Shown here: positions 9,165 through 16,947 of the stretch, piece by piece
Layout of the letters: every line of letters begins with the position of its first letter
How positions within the stretch are numbered: position 1 is the stretch's first letter
NCBI RefSeq assembly: GCF_018224955.1
Contig: NZ_JAGTUU010000001.1
Span: forward strand, 620,001 to 684,000
Origin: Thetidibacter halocola
Lineage (GTDB): Bacteria > Pseudomonadota > Alphaproteobacteria > Rhodobacterales > Rhodobacteraceae
Length of the DNA stretch: 64,000 nt
Reading direction: 5' to 3'
Program-made: the position numbers and the translations under genes
The notes under the pieces: model-generated
The model's database searches: none
What the model was told of the DNA's origin: nothing
What the model saw: the letters and a program-made list of their open reading frames with translations, nothing else

Positions 9165-10586
9165 TCAGAAGCCACGGTTTTCATAGGCCGAAAGCGCCCT
9201 TTGCCGCCCCTCGTCCGCCGCGACGATCGGCTCGGGATAGCGGTCGGCGGGCGCCATGCCCCAGCTTTCGGGGATCGCCTCGAAATAGGCCAGCGCATCC
9301 TTGCCGGGGGTGCGCTGCCCCTCGGCGATCCAGCGGTCGACATAGGCGCGGCGGGGATCGAACTTGTCGCGCTGCGTGACCGGGTTGAAGACGCGGAAAT
9401 AGGGCGTCGCATCGGGGCCGGATCCTGCCGACCATTGCCAGCCCATCGCGTTCGCCGCCGGATCCCAATCGATCAGGCAGTCCTCGAACCAGCGCAGGCC
9501 GATCTTCCAGTGGGTCAGCAGGTGCTTGGTCAGGTAACTGGCGACGATCATCCGGGCGCGGTTGTGCATCCGGCCGGTGACATACATTTCGCGCATCCCC
9601 GCATCGACGAAGCGGATACCGGTGCGCCCGCGCTGCCAGGCGATCACCTCGGGCCGGGTGTCATCGGTGTTCCACGGAAAGGCGTCCCAGTCCTCGCGCC
9701 AGTTGCCGGTCAGGATGCGCGGTGTGTGCCACATGAGGTGATAGGCGAACTCGCGCCAGACCAGCTCCTTGAGAAAGGTCTCGGCTCCGGGCTTACCCTC
9801 CTCCATGGCGCGGCGGCCCGCGTGCCAGCAGGTGGCCGGGCTGATCTCGCCCAGGCTCAGGTTCTCGGACAGGCAAGAGGTGCCATCGGTCCAGGGCAGG
9901 TCGCGCGCCTCGTCGTATTGCGCCACCTTCGACGCCATGAAGGCCCCGAGGCGCCCCTGCGCCGCCGCTTCGCCCAGCCGGACGAAGGGCTCCACCACTG
10001 CGGCGCCCCGCCGCATCGCCGCGCCAAGCCGCCAGTCCGCCAGCGCCTCGCTCTGCGGCCAGGCCTCGGGCGCGGGAATGCGCGATGGCGCCGGCAGCGG
10101 TTCGGCCACGTCGCGGCTGCGCACCGCCTTCCAGAAGGGCGTGTAGACCTTGTAGAACCCGCCCGTCTTGGTCTCGGTCGTCCAGGGTTCGAACAGCAGG
10201 TGCCCGGCAAGGGATTTCGTATCCACCCCCTGCCCCTTCAGCGCCTCCTTGACGCGCGTATCCCGGGCCACGCTGTCGGGGTCATAGGCCCGCATCCACC
10301 AGACCGCCCCCGCCCCTGTCTCCTTGACCAGCGCCTGCAAGACCTCCAGCGCGTCGCCCGAGCGCAGGATCAGCCGCGCGCCCTTCTGCTCCAGCGCCGT
10401 CGCGTGGTGGCCCAGCCCCAGACCCAGCCGCCATTTCGGCGCAGCGCCCAGCCCGTCCACCAGCACGTCGCGGACAAAGACCGGGATCACCGGCCGCCCG
10501 GTTTCGACCGCCGCATGCAGCGCGGCGTGATCGCTCAGCCGCAGGTCGCGGCGGAACCAGAGCAGGATGGGGGTCTTTTCGGTCAC
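9165..10586 (-). CDS. phrA: Deoxyribodipyrimidine photolyase (CPD photolyase)
   Basis: Light-dependent repair of cyclobutane pyrimidine dimers. The 473-residue protein begins ILLWFRRDLRLSDH, the classical N-terminal alpha/beta domain start, and ends with the FAD-binding helical domain (TGIRFVDAGMREM, TGRMHNRARM, DWDPAANAMGWQW; about 330-410). I selected GTG at 10586 because it follows AAGGGAGACGAGAC and gives the family N-terminus; the upstream ATG has no such support. Its neighbour is the cfa-type gene, a pairing known from the singlet-oxygen response of Rhodobacter. Confidence 0.92.
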   Translation of the reverse strand: MTEKTPILLWFRRDLRLSDHAALHAAVETGRPVIPVFVRDVLVDGLGAAPKWRLGLGLGHHATALEQKGARLILRSGDALEVLQALVKETGAGAVWWMRAYDPDSVARDTRVKEALKGQGVDTKSLAGHLLFEPWTTETKTGGFYKVYTPFWKAVRSRDVAEPLPAPSRIPAPEAWPQSEALADWRLGAAMRRGAAVVEPFVRLGEAAAQGRLGAFMASKVAQYDEARDLPWTDGTSCLSENLSLGEISPATCWHAGRRAMEEGKPGAETFLKELVWREFAYHLMWHTPRILTGNWREDWDAFPWNTDDTRPEVIAWQRGRTGIRFVDAGMREMYVTGRMHNRARMIVASYLTKHLLTHWKIGLRWFEDCLIDWDPAANAMGWQWSAGSGPDATPYFRVFNPVTQRDKFDPRRAYVDRWIAEGQRTPGKDALAYFEAIPESWGMAPADRYPEPIVAADEGRQRALSAYENRGF

Positions 10587-10745
10587 GTCTCGTCTCCCTT
10601 GCCGAGGCCGCAACCTAGCGCGCAAGCCCCGGGGTCAATGCCCGCGCCCTGCCCCTGTTTGGTTTCCGAATACCGTGGGGAGCCCCGCAGGGGCGGGCGT
10701 GAGGCCCGGGCCGCGCAAGGCGCAACCAGCGCACCGTTCCTGCCG

Positions 10746-11945
10746 TCACAGCACCGCGTCCAGCGCCTCGATCAGTTGCGCCACCTCTGCAGGGCTGGTG
10801 TAATGGGTGAAGGACAGGCGCAGCACGCCCTTCTCGAGGTCCACGCCCATCGCCTGCAAGGGCCGCAGCGCATAGAAATCGCCGCCACCCGCCATGATCC
10901 CGTGTGCCGCAAGCTCTGCCGCCACCGCTTCTGCCGGCCGGTTCAGCGCGAGGGCTATGGTGGGCGCGCGCCGCTCGGCCTCGACCGGGCCAATCACCCG
11001 GACAGAGTTCCGCCCCTGCACCGCCTCCAGCAGCGGGCGCAGCACCGCCTCCTCCTGCGCGCGCATCAGCCCGGCCACCTCACCGGGTGCTGTGCCGTGA
11101 TGCGCGGCCAGCGCCTCGACGTAGTCGACCATCCCGGCACAGGCCGCGACCTGCGCATGATCCGGCCCCGCGGGCGTGAAGCGCTTGTACAGCGTGCCGC
11201 CGTTGAAATGGTGTCCCTGGTTCGGCAGCGCCTCGGCCAGCGCGCGGCGCACCACCATGATGCCCTGGTGCGGGCCATAGGTCTTGTAGGCCGAGAACAG
11301 GTAGATATCCGCCCCCAGCGCCCCCACGTCGGGAAAGCCATGCGGCGCATAGCTGACCCCGTCGACACAGACAAAGGCCCCCGCCGCATGGGCCAGCGCG
11401 GTGATCTCGGCCACCGGGTTGATCTCGCCCACCACGTTCGAGCAATGCGGAAAGCACACCAGCCGCACACCATCGTCCAGCAGCGCGGCCAGGCGCTCGG
11501 GGTCGAGATGCCCGGTCTCGGGATCGATCTTCCACTCTCGGATCACGATGCCATCGGCCTCCAGCCGCCGCCACGGGCCGGAATTGGCCTCGTGATCCTG
11601 GTTGGTGACGATGATGACCTCGCCCGGCTGCATCATCTGGCGAAAGGCCTGCGCCAGGACATAGGTATTCTGCGTGGTCGAGGGGCCGAAACTCAGTTCG
11701 TCCCGCGCCACGCCCAGCAGCGCGGCCAGCCGTGTCCGCGCCTCGTCCATTTCCTCGCCCGCCAGGCGAGAGACGGGATAGGGCGCATAGGGCTGCACCT
11801 TGCGCTCGCGGTAGAAGCGGGTCAGCCGGTCCACCACCTGCGCGCAAGGGTATGACCCGCCCGCATTCTCGAAAAAAGCCTGCCCCTGCAAGTCCGGCAC
11901 CGAAAAGGCCGGAAACTGCGCCCGAACGAAATCGAGATCCAGCAT
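10746..11945 (-). CDS. Class V aminotransferase (cysteine desulfurase-like)
   Basis: A PLP enzyme of 399 residues. The N-terminus contains FFENAGGSY (about residue 23), and the PLP lysine lies in LFSAYKTYGPHQG (about residue 222) after the aspartate motif FVCVDGVSYAPHG. This is the NifS/CsdA fold, but the substrate is not readable: it lacks the mobile catalytic-Cys loop of IscS, so it may be a cysteine desulfurase-like or another aminotransferase. Start 11945 follows GAGGGG; an upstream Met (11957) has no ribosome site. A second distant homologue with the same FFENAGG motif lies at 37.9-39.2 kb. Confidence 0.82.
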   Translation of the reverse strand: MLDLDFVRAQFPAFSVPDLQGQAFFENAGGSYPCAQVVDRLTRFYRERKVQPYAPYPVSRLAGEEMDEARTRLAALLGVARDELSFGPSTTQNTYVLAQAFRQMMQPGEVIIVTNQDHEANSGPWRRLEADGIVIREWKIDPETGHLDPERLAALLDDGVRLVCFPHCSNVVGEINPVAEITALAHAAGAFVCVDGVSYAPHGFPDVGALGADIYLFSAYKTYGPHQGIMVVRRALAEALPNQGHHFNGGTLYKRFTPAGPDHAQVAACAGMVDYVEALAAHHGTAPGEVAGLMRAQEEAVLRPLLEAVQGRNSVRVIGPVEAERRAPTIALALNRPAEAVAAELAAHGIMAGGGDFYALRPLQAMGVDLEKGVLRLSFTHYTSPAEVAQLIEALDAVL

Positions 11946-12496
11946 GTATCCCCTCATTTTTGTCCGACAAGACAGCGCGGCGCGGTCGAGGTCAAGCGGC
12001 AGAAGAGGCGCGCCGGAACACGCCCTGATACCACCCAACCCTGCGATGCGCATCTGGTTTCGCCGCCCGGCCCTTGCGCGCGATGGCAAGGCTCGGAACC
12101 GGCAAGACAACCGGGCAAAAGGCGCGTCGGTCGACGGCAAGATGGAAAGACCGACCCTTTCCGACAGGTCGGCAGCAGGGTGGCGTCAAGGCCAGCCGCG
12201 ACGCGCCGTTCTGCCGACGAGGCGCGTCGGGATGATGCCGGCGATTTCTTACCGCGCCCGGCCCAACGACGTGGCCCAGGAAACCGGGCGCCGTGCTGCA
12301 AGCCCGGTATCGCCCCCCTTTTCAGGACTGCCGACCCAAGGAACGTCTTGGTTTCGGACGCGCGCACCGCGCCCAACACCGTTCGCGGCCAGCGGCGCCG
12401 CCCGGCGTATCAGGCATCGGCGCGCCCGCCATATTGCCGCCCGAATTTCTGGTTAACCTTTTCGAAAGTCGAGCAAGCAACCAGCGGAACGCCCCC
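11946..12496. other. Non-coding stretch of about 550 bp
   Basis: No convincing gene was found on either strand; open frames here have no family resemblance and no ribosome sites. Two small signals are visible. One is an ACCGGGC/GCCCGGT hairpin (12283-12308) followed by a C-rich tract and TTTT on the plus strand. The other is a GGTTAACC palindrome about 40 bp before the next small open frame. A small RNA ending at the hairpin is possible but unsupported. Confidence 0.4.
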
Positions 12497-12712
12497 ATGC
12501 GCACCGACGATGCCAGAACCCAGATGCGGCCCACGTTGCAGCAGCAGCGCGCCAACCTCTTTCGCATCTGGGCACAGACGGAAGATGGAGAGAAGCCGCG
12601 CGCACCTGTCTCGCGGCCTCCAAGGCCACAAGCCCGCGAGACGGTTACACCGCAGCTCGCCGCCGAATGGATCCTCGGCAACGCGCTCGCGGACACGTTC
12701 GTCTTTTCCTGA
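12497..12712 (+). CDS. Small hypothetical protein (71 aa), uncertain
   Basis: An ATG-started frame of 71 residues containing LFRIWAQTED and, near the end, AAEWILGNALADTFVF. Codon third positions are mostly G or C, as in neighbouring genes, and the frame ends just before a hairpin that separates it from acuI. There is no strong ribosome site (GCGGAAC only) and I recognise no family. It may be a real small cytosolic protein or chance coding; its main support is the terminator-like structure right after its stop. Confidence 0.35.
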   Translation: MRTDDARTQMRPTLQQQRANLFRIWAQTEDGEKPRAPVSRPPRPQARETVTPQLAAEWILGNALADTFVFS

Positions 12713-12715
12713 CGA

Positions 12716-12733
12716 GCCCGCCCGCAGGCGGGC
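12716..12733. terminator. Hairpin between convergent genes
   Basis: A 7-bp stem GCCCGCC/GGCGGGC with a CGCA loop lies between the small plus-strand frame and the end of acuI on the minus strand. No T-run follows on either strand, so its strength as a terminator is doubtful. Confidence 0.45.
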
Positions 12734-12738
12734 GCAGT

Positions 12739-13731
12739 TCAGGCGTTCACGTCGACCACGACGCGGCCGCGCACCTGGCCCTTGAGGATGTCCGCGCCCA
12801 GTTGCGGCAGGTCGGACAGAGTGGCGGGGTGGATCATCGCCTCGAGCCTGTCCATCGGCAGGTCCTTGGCGATGCGGCCCCAGGCGCGCACACGGTTCTC
12901 GTAGGGCTGCATGACGCTGTCGATGCCCAGCAGGTTCACGCCGCGCAGCAGGAAGGGAATGACCGTCGCGGGCAGGTTCGCGCCCCCCGCAAGGCCCACC
13001 GCCGCAACAGAGCCGCCGTATTTCACCTGACCCAGCACGCGTGCCAGCATCGGCCCGCCCACGGCGTCGACGCAGCCCGCCCAGGTCTCGGCCTCCAGCG
13101 GCCGTTTGACCGGCTCGGCGATCTCCTCGCGGGCGACGATGCGCGTGGCGCCCAGGCCCTTGAGATAGCCCTCCTGCTCGGGTCGCCCGGTGACACCCGC
13201 CACCTGGTAGCCCAGATGCGCCAGGATCGCGGTGGCGACCGATCCCACGCCGCCTGCGGCGCCCGTCACCAGAACCTCGCCCTTGTCGGGGCTCAACCCG
13301 TGATCCTCCAGCGCCATGACCGCCAGCATCGCGGTGAAACCGGCGGTGCCCACGGCCATCGCCGCCCGCGTGTCGAGCCCCTCGGGCAACGGCACCAGCC
13401 AGTCGGCCGACACCCGCGCCTTTTGCGCGTAGCCGCCCCAATGCACCTCGCCGACGCGCCAGCCGGTCAGCACGACCTTGTCGCCGGGCTTGTAGCGCGG
13501 ATCGTCCGACGCCTCGACCGTCCCGGCGAAATCGATGCCCGGCACATGCGGATACTTGCGCACAAGGCCCCCGCCCGGCCCGATGCAGAGCCCGTCCTTG
13601 TAGTTCACGGTGGAGTATTCCACCGCCACGGTCACATTGCCCGCAGGCAGATCGTCAAGGCCGATCTGCTCGACCGATGCCGACGTCTTGCCGCTTTCCT
13701 CGCCCTTGCGGACCACCAGCGCGTTGAACAT
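12739..13731 (-). CDS. acuI: Acrylyl-CoA reductase (AcuI-type MDR oxidoreductase)
   Basis: NADPH-dependent medium-chain reductase of 330 residues converting acryloyl-CoA to propionyl-CoA, which handles the toxic acrylate branch of DMSP breakdown. Visible features are the N-terminal GroES-like part with STVNYKDGL (about 40-48) and HVPGIDFAGTV, and the Rossmann loop VTGAAGGVGSVA (about 155-166). No catalytic zinc ligands are present, as expected for the YhdH/AcuI group. It lies directly downstream of dmdA on the same strand, the order known from Ruegeria pomeroyi, and this pairing is the reason for the specific call. Confidence 0.88.
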   Translation of the reverse strand: MFNALVVRKGEESGKTSASVEQIGLDDLPAGNVTVAVEYSTVNYKDGLCIGPGGGLVRKYPHVPGIDFAGTVEASDDPRYKPGDKVVLTGWRVGEVHWGGYAQKARVSADWLVPLPEGLDTRAAMAVGTAGFTAMLAVMALEDHGLSPDKGEVLVTGAAGGVGSVATAILAHLGYQVAGVTGRPEQEGYLKGLGATRIVAREEIAEPVKRPLEAETWAGCVDAVGGPMLARVLGQVKYGGSVAAVGLAGGANLPATVIPFLLRGVNLLGIDSVMQPYENRVRAWGRIAKDLPMDRLEAMIHPATLSDLPQLGADILKGQVRGRVVVDVNA

Positions 13732-13744
13732 GTCAGTCTCCCTT

Positions 13745-13795
13745 CATCTTGCCAGAACAACGCCGGGGGTCCAGGGGGCGGGCCCCCGGGCGTCT
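13745..13795 (+). repeat. Intergenic repeat copy 1 (CATCTTGCCAGA...CCGGGGG family)
   Basis: Begins CATCTTGCCAGAACAACGCC and continues into a G/C hairpin (CCGGGGG...CCCCCGG). The same opening (CATCTTGCCAGATAAACTCC) occurs at 27387, and a relative occurs in reverse at 42304. It lies between dmdA and acuI, where it might act as a partial terminator or processing site. Such GGGGG-rich intergenic repeats are common in Rhodobacteraceae genomes. Confidence 0.6.
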
Positions 13796-13806
13796 CCACC
13801 CGGCTC

Positions 13807-14913
13807 TCAGACCCAGAAATTCTCGCGGACGCGAGCGGGCAGCCGCATGCCGTCCGGCGTCTCCACCCTCAGTGCCGTGCCCGCCTCCCAATGCGTCATG
13901 CGCACCATGCCGATCGCCACGCCGCAGCCGAAATCCGGCGACACCGCCGCGCTCGACACGCGCCCCACAATGCGGTCGCCGTCCAGCAGCCGCCAGTGCC
14001 GGTCGCAAGGCGGCAGGCTGTCGGCCTCGATCTCGATGGCGCGGACCTGGCGCACCGGCCCCTCCTGCGCGACCCGCAGCAGCGCGTCGCGCCCGACGCA
14101 GCCGATCGCGGTCGCCGTGTTGCAGAACTTGCCCAACCCGCATTCATGCGGCGTGTTCGAGCGGTCCATGTCGTTGCCGTAACTCAGCAGCCCGCCCTCG
14201 ATCCGCTCGATCAGGTTGGGGCAGCCTGCACGCACGTCAAGGTCGCGGCCCGCCTCGAACAGCGCATTCCAAAGCGGCATGCCGATGTCCCCGCCCTCGA
14301 CATAGATCTCGAAGCCGCCCTGCTTGGAATAGCCTGAGCGCGCCACCAGCATGTCGCGGCCCTGGAACCGGAACCAGCCGAAGCGGAAGAAGCGCACGGC
14401 GCGCACCGAATCGCCAAAGACCCGCGCCATCAGCTCGTCCGCTTGCGGCCCCTGCACCGCCAGGGGAGAGACGTCTGGCTCGTCCACCAGCACGTCCAGC
14501 CGGTAGCCATAGGCGATCCCCTTGATCCAGTGCAGCAGGTCGCTGTCGGCCAGCGAGACCCACCAGCGGTCCTCGGCCAGCTTGACCAGGACCGGGTCGT
14601 TCAGCATGCCGCCGGTCTCGTCAACCACGGGCATATAGTAGCATTGGCCCGGCAACATGCCGCGCAGGTCGCGCGGGGTCAGCATCTGGACCAGGCGGGC
14701 GGAATCGGGCCCGCGCACCTCGACCTGCCGTTCGCAGGCCACGTCCCAGACCTGCACGGCCGTCTTGAGATGGCGGTAATCCTCGACCACCGAGGCGAAC
14801 ATGGTGGGCAGAAGCATGTGGTTGTAAACCGTGTAGCCCTTGACCCCGGCAGCCTCGACGCCTTCGGAAAAGGGCGTGCGCCGCAGGCGCCGCGACGGTG
14901 CGATCATGGCCAT
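13807..14913 (-). CDS. dmdA: Dimethylsulfoniopropionate demethylase
   Basis: Transfers a methyl group from DMSP to tetrahydrofolate, giving methylmercaptopropionate; this commits the cell to the demethylation route for the abundant algal osmolyte. The 368-residue protein is a GcvT-family (glycine cleavage T / aminomethyltransferase) enzyme of exactly the length of known DmdA. It shows the N-terminal GVKGYTVYNHMLLPT, WDVACERQVEVRGPD, and RSGYSKQGGFEIYVEGG in the folate-binding region (about 178-194). GcvT-like paralogues are the alternative, but the sequence and adjacent acuI favour DmdA strongly. No dmdBCD genes are seen in this window. Confidence 0.92.
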   Translation of the reverse strand: MAMIAPSRRLRRTPFSEGVEAAGVKGYTVYNHMLLPTMFASVVEDYRHLKTAVQVWDVACERQVEVRGPDSARLVQMLTPRDLRGMLPGQCYYMPVVDETGGMLNDPVLVKLAEDRWWVSLADSDLLHWIKGIAYGYRLDVLVDEPDVSPLAVQGPQADELMARVFGDSVRAVRFFRFGWFRFQGRDMLVARSGYSKQGGFEIYVEGGDIGMPLWNALFEAGRDLDVRAGCPNLIERIEGGLLSYGNDMDRSNTPHECGLGKFCNTATAIGCVGRDALLRVAQEGPVRQVRAIEIEADSLPPCDRHWRLLDGDRIVGRVSSAAVSPDFGCGVAIGMVRMTHWEAGTALRVETPDGMRLPARVRENFWV

Positions 14914-14956
14914 GTCGACGTCTCCCCCAAGGCCGGCCTGCGGGTGCCGGGTCGCT

Positions 14957-15472
14957 TCACAGCCACGGCCCTTCGTCCGGCAGCACGAACAGATCGCTGA
15001 CCGGGGCCTCGGCCCCGGCAGCGGTCAGCATCGCGTGGATCTGCCCGCGGTGATGGGTCTGGTGGTTGAACATGTGCGTCACGCAAAGACCCACGGGCTT
15101 GACCATCTCGCGACCGGTGACGCCGGACTGCCAGCGCAGCGGCCCGGCCAGGTCGACCTGTTTCAACCCGTCGGCCCAGCGCAGAAGTGCACTGTCGACG
15201 CGGAACCGCTCCAGCGCCCAATCCTCGCGCGAGGTTGTCAGGCCGACGCTCTCGGCGATGCTGCCGACCGGCGGCTCGCCTCCGGTGAACCGTGACAGCC
15301 AGATCCGGTCGCCCCACAGCAGGTGGTTCGCCGTGGCCAGGATCGAGCCGAAGAACGCCCCCCGGTCGCGCGTCAGGTCTTCCGGCGAAAGCGCCTCGAA
15401 GGCGGCTTTGACCTGCCGGTTCTGCCACGCGTTGTAGCGCGCCATGGTCACGCAATAGCGCGGTGTGATCAT
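14957..15472 (-). CDS. DinB-family metal-binding protein
   Basis: A four-helix-bundle protein of 171 residues in the DinB/YfiT superfamily. The metal-binding histidine triad is visible: one His in ATANHLLWGDR (about residue 50) and two in FNHQTHHRGQIH (about residues 137-141). The start at 15472 overlaps the stop of the DUF1326 gene by 4 bp (ATGA); a longer start would overlap that gene further. The enzymatic role is unknown; superfamily members include thiol-dependent transferases. It is the last gene of a four-gene minus-strand operon. Confidence 0.8.
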   Translation of the reverse strand: MITPRYCVTMARYNAWQNRQVKAAFEALSPEDLTRDRGAFFGSILATANHLLWGDRIWLSRFTGGEPPVGSIAESVGLTTSREDWALERFRVDSALLRWADGLKQVDLAGPLRWQSGVTGREMVKPVGLCVTHMFNHQTHHRGQIHAMLTAAGAEAPVSDLFVLPDEGPWL

Positions 15473-16176
15473 CCCGCGGCGCCCTTCCAGTCGATGGCGC
15501 AGATCTCGCCCGACTTGCCCGACAGGTCCCAAACCCGGCCATAGTCTCGCACCTTGGACTTGCCCGCCTGCGCCACGATCACATCCGGCCCCATCCAGTA
15601 TTTTGTGTTCGACACCATCACCGGATGATCCTTTGAGGCGCCACCGATCATCTCGATCTCTCCCTGGATCTTGCGCCCGATGTAAAGCCCGCGCTTGCGA
15701 CCGTCGCGGACGATCTCGACCTTCTCGCGTTCATGCCCGATGATGGTGCTGACGAGCATGGTGAACAGGCCGGTGGTGCCGCCCGCCTCGCCCGAGAGGA
15801 TCTTGAGCAGACCGTTGTAGGCTCCGGGCGTCGCGCTGTCATCGATATAGACGGCCACGCGCCAGTCGCCCTCGGCCATCTTGCCGGGGATCTCGACCAT
15901 CAGGCCCACGTTGACGCCGGTGAGGTCATGGTTCTCGTAATGGCCCTCGTCGATGGCGATGGCCATCCAGGCCTTGCAGGTGCCGTCTGTCGGGTCGTGC
16001 TTGCCCAGGCTGACGACGCAGGGGCAGAACACCGTGCAAGAGCAGTTGAGGAACAGTTCGCCCTTGATCGCCCAGTCGGTGGGGCGCATCTGGCGCCGCT
16101 TGGGGTTCGGCATCCGCTGGTCGATCCGCTGGCTGACCGGCAGGCGATCCGCGTCCGGCTTGCGTTCAAGTCCCAT
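15469..16176 (-). CDS. DUF1326 domain protein
   Basis: A 235-residue protein with a cysteine cluster near the N-terminus (NCSCTVFCPCV, about residues 36-46), the hallmark of DUF1326, which suggests binding of a soft metal such as copper or zinc. Start 16176 has a near-ideal ribosome site (GGGAGGATGAGAA). DUF1326 genes are frequently next to DUF2182 genes, as here (3 nt gap), so the two products probably act together. No signal peptide is evident. Function is unknown. Confidence 0.82.
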   Translation of the reverse strand: MGLERKPDADRLPVSQRIDQRMPNPKRRQMRPTDWAIKGELFLNCSCTVFCPCVVSLGKHDPTDGTCKAWMAIAIDEGHYENHDLTGVNVGLMVEIPGKMAEGDWRVAVYIDDSATPGAYNGLLKILSGEAGGTTGLFTMLVSTIIGHEREKVEIVRDGRKRGLYIGRKIQGEIEMIGGASKDHPVMVSNTKYWMGPDVIVAQAGKSKVRDYGRVWDLSGKSGEICAIDWKGAAG

Positions 16177-16179
16177 TTC

Positions 16180-16947
16180 TCATCCTCCCGTAAAGCCTTG
16201 CAGCGCGACCCACGCTCCGCTGGCCACCAGAACGCCCCCGGCGGGCCGGGTCAAGACCCGCCCGACCTGCGGCAGTTTTTCCAGCACCATGAACAGCGTG
16301 GCGAGCCCCATCCACGCCAGGTTCATCACCCCGCCGACAAAGCCCAGCGCCATGATCGCCCAGCAGCAGCCGACGCAGAGCGCGCCCAGTTCCAGCCCCA
16401 TGCGAACCGCGCCACGCGTGCCTGGCCGATAACGCCCGATGAAGAAGGACATCGGCGACAGGCAAGCGCTTTGGCACGAATCCTTGTACTGGCTGAACTG
16501 GTAGAGCCCGGCGATCACCAGCAACCCGCCCTGCACCGCCGCCAGTGTCACCGCGCCCGAGGCGTCGAGCCAGCCCAGTGCCGACAGCCCCACCTGCGCG
16601 CCGGCGGCCAGAACGGCAAAGCCCCCCCATATGGCCAGGTATCCGCCGATCAGCCCTGCCATGCCGTGTGTGTCGGCCACCGGAAGGCGCTGATAGGTGC
16701 GCAGCACAGGCAACATCGTGGGCAGCATCATCGCCGCCCCCATCGCGGCCCACATCGCCCAGACCGCCGCGAACCCCGCGACCGAGGCCCCCGGCCCGGT
16801 ACACAGCGCCGCCAGCGTTTCGGCCCAGAGGCCGGGCCGTCCCAGCCAGTCCACATCCGCCGCCCGCGCCATCAGGTAAAGCCAGCCCCACGCGGCGAGA
16901 ATCGCCGCGAAGAACCCCAGCCAGAGCGCGTCGCGGGCGCGGATCAT
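16180..16947 (-). CDS. DUF2182 membrane protein
   Basis: A 255-residue inner-membrane protein with about six transmembrane segments and Met/Cys-rich motifs within them (AAMGAAMMLPTMLP, DSCQSAC, GCCWAIMAL). These are typical of DUF2182 and would suit copper or another soft metal. It overlaps the TPP-enzyme stop by 4 bp and precedes DUF1326 by 3 nt, so all are one operon. Transport or handling of a metal is inferred from residues and partnership only. Confidence 0.82.
   Translation of the reverse strand: MIRARDALWLGFFAAILAAWGWLYLMARAADVDWLGRPGLWAETLAALCTGPGASVAGFAAVWAMWAAMGAAMMLPTMLPVLRTYQRLPVADTHGMAGLIGGYLAIWGGFAVLAAGAQVGLSALGWLDASGAVTLAAVQGGLLVIAGLYQFSQYKDSCQSACLSPMSFFIGRYRPGTRGAVRMGLELGALCVGCCWAIMALGFVGGVMNLAWMGLATLFMVLEKLPQVGRVLTRPAGGVLVASGAWVALQGFTGG

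Noticed and set aside
10600-10660. RpoE-type promoter for phrA
   Set aside because: A TTGACC box is present, but the spacing to any -10-like element is poor and the RpoE consensus is not convincingly met.
8895-11855. Very long open frames antisense to cfa, phrA and the aminotransferase (nearly 1000 codons)
   Set aside because: They run opposite to genes with clear motifs, have low-complexity Arg/Pro/Ala/His composition and arise from the high GC content. No family resemblance or ribosome site.
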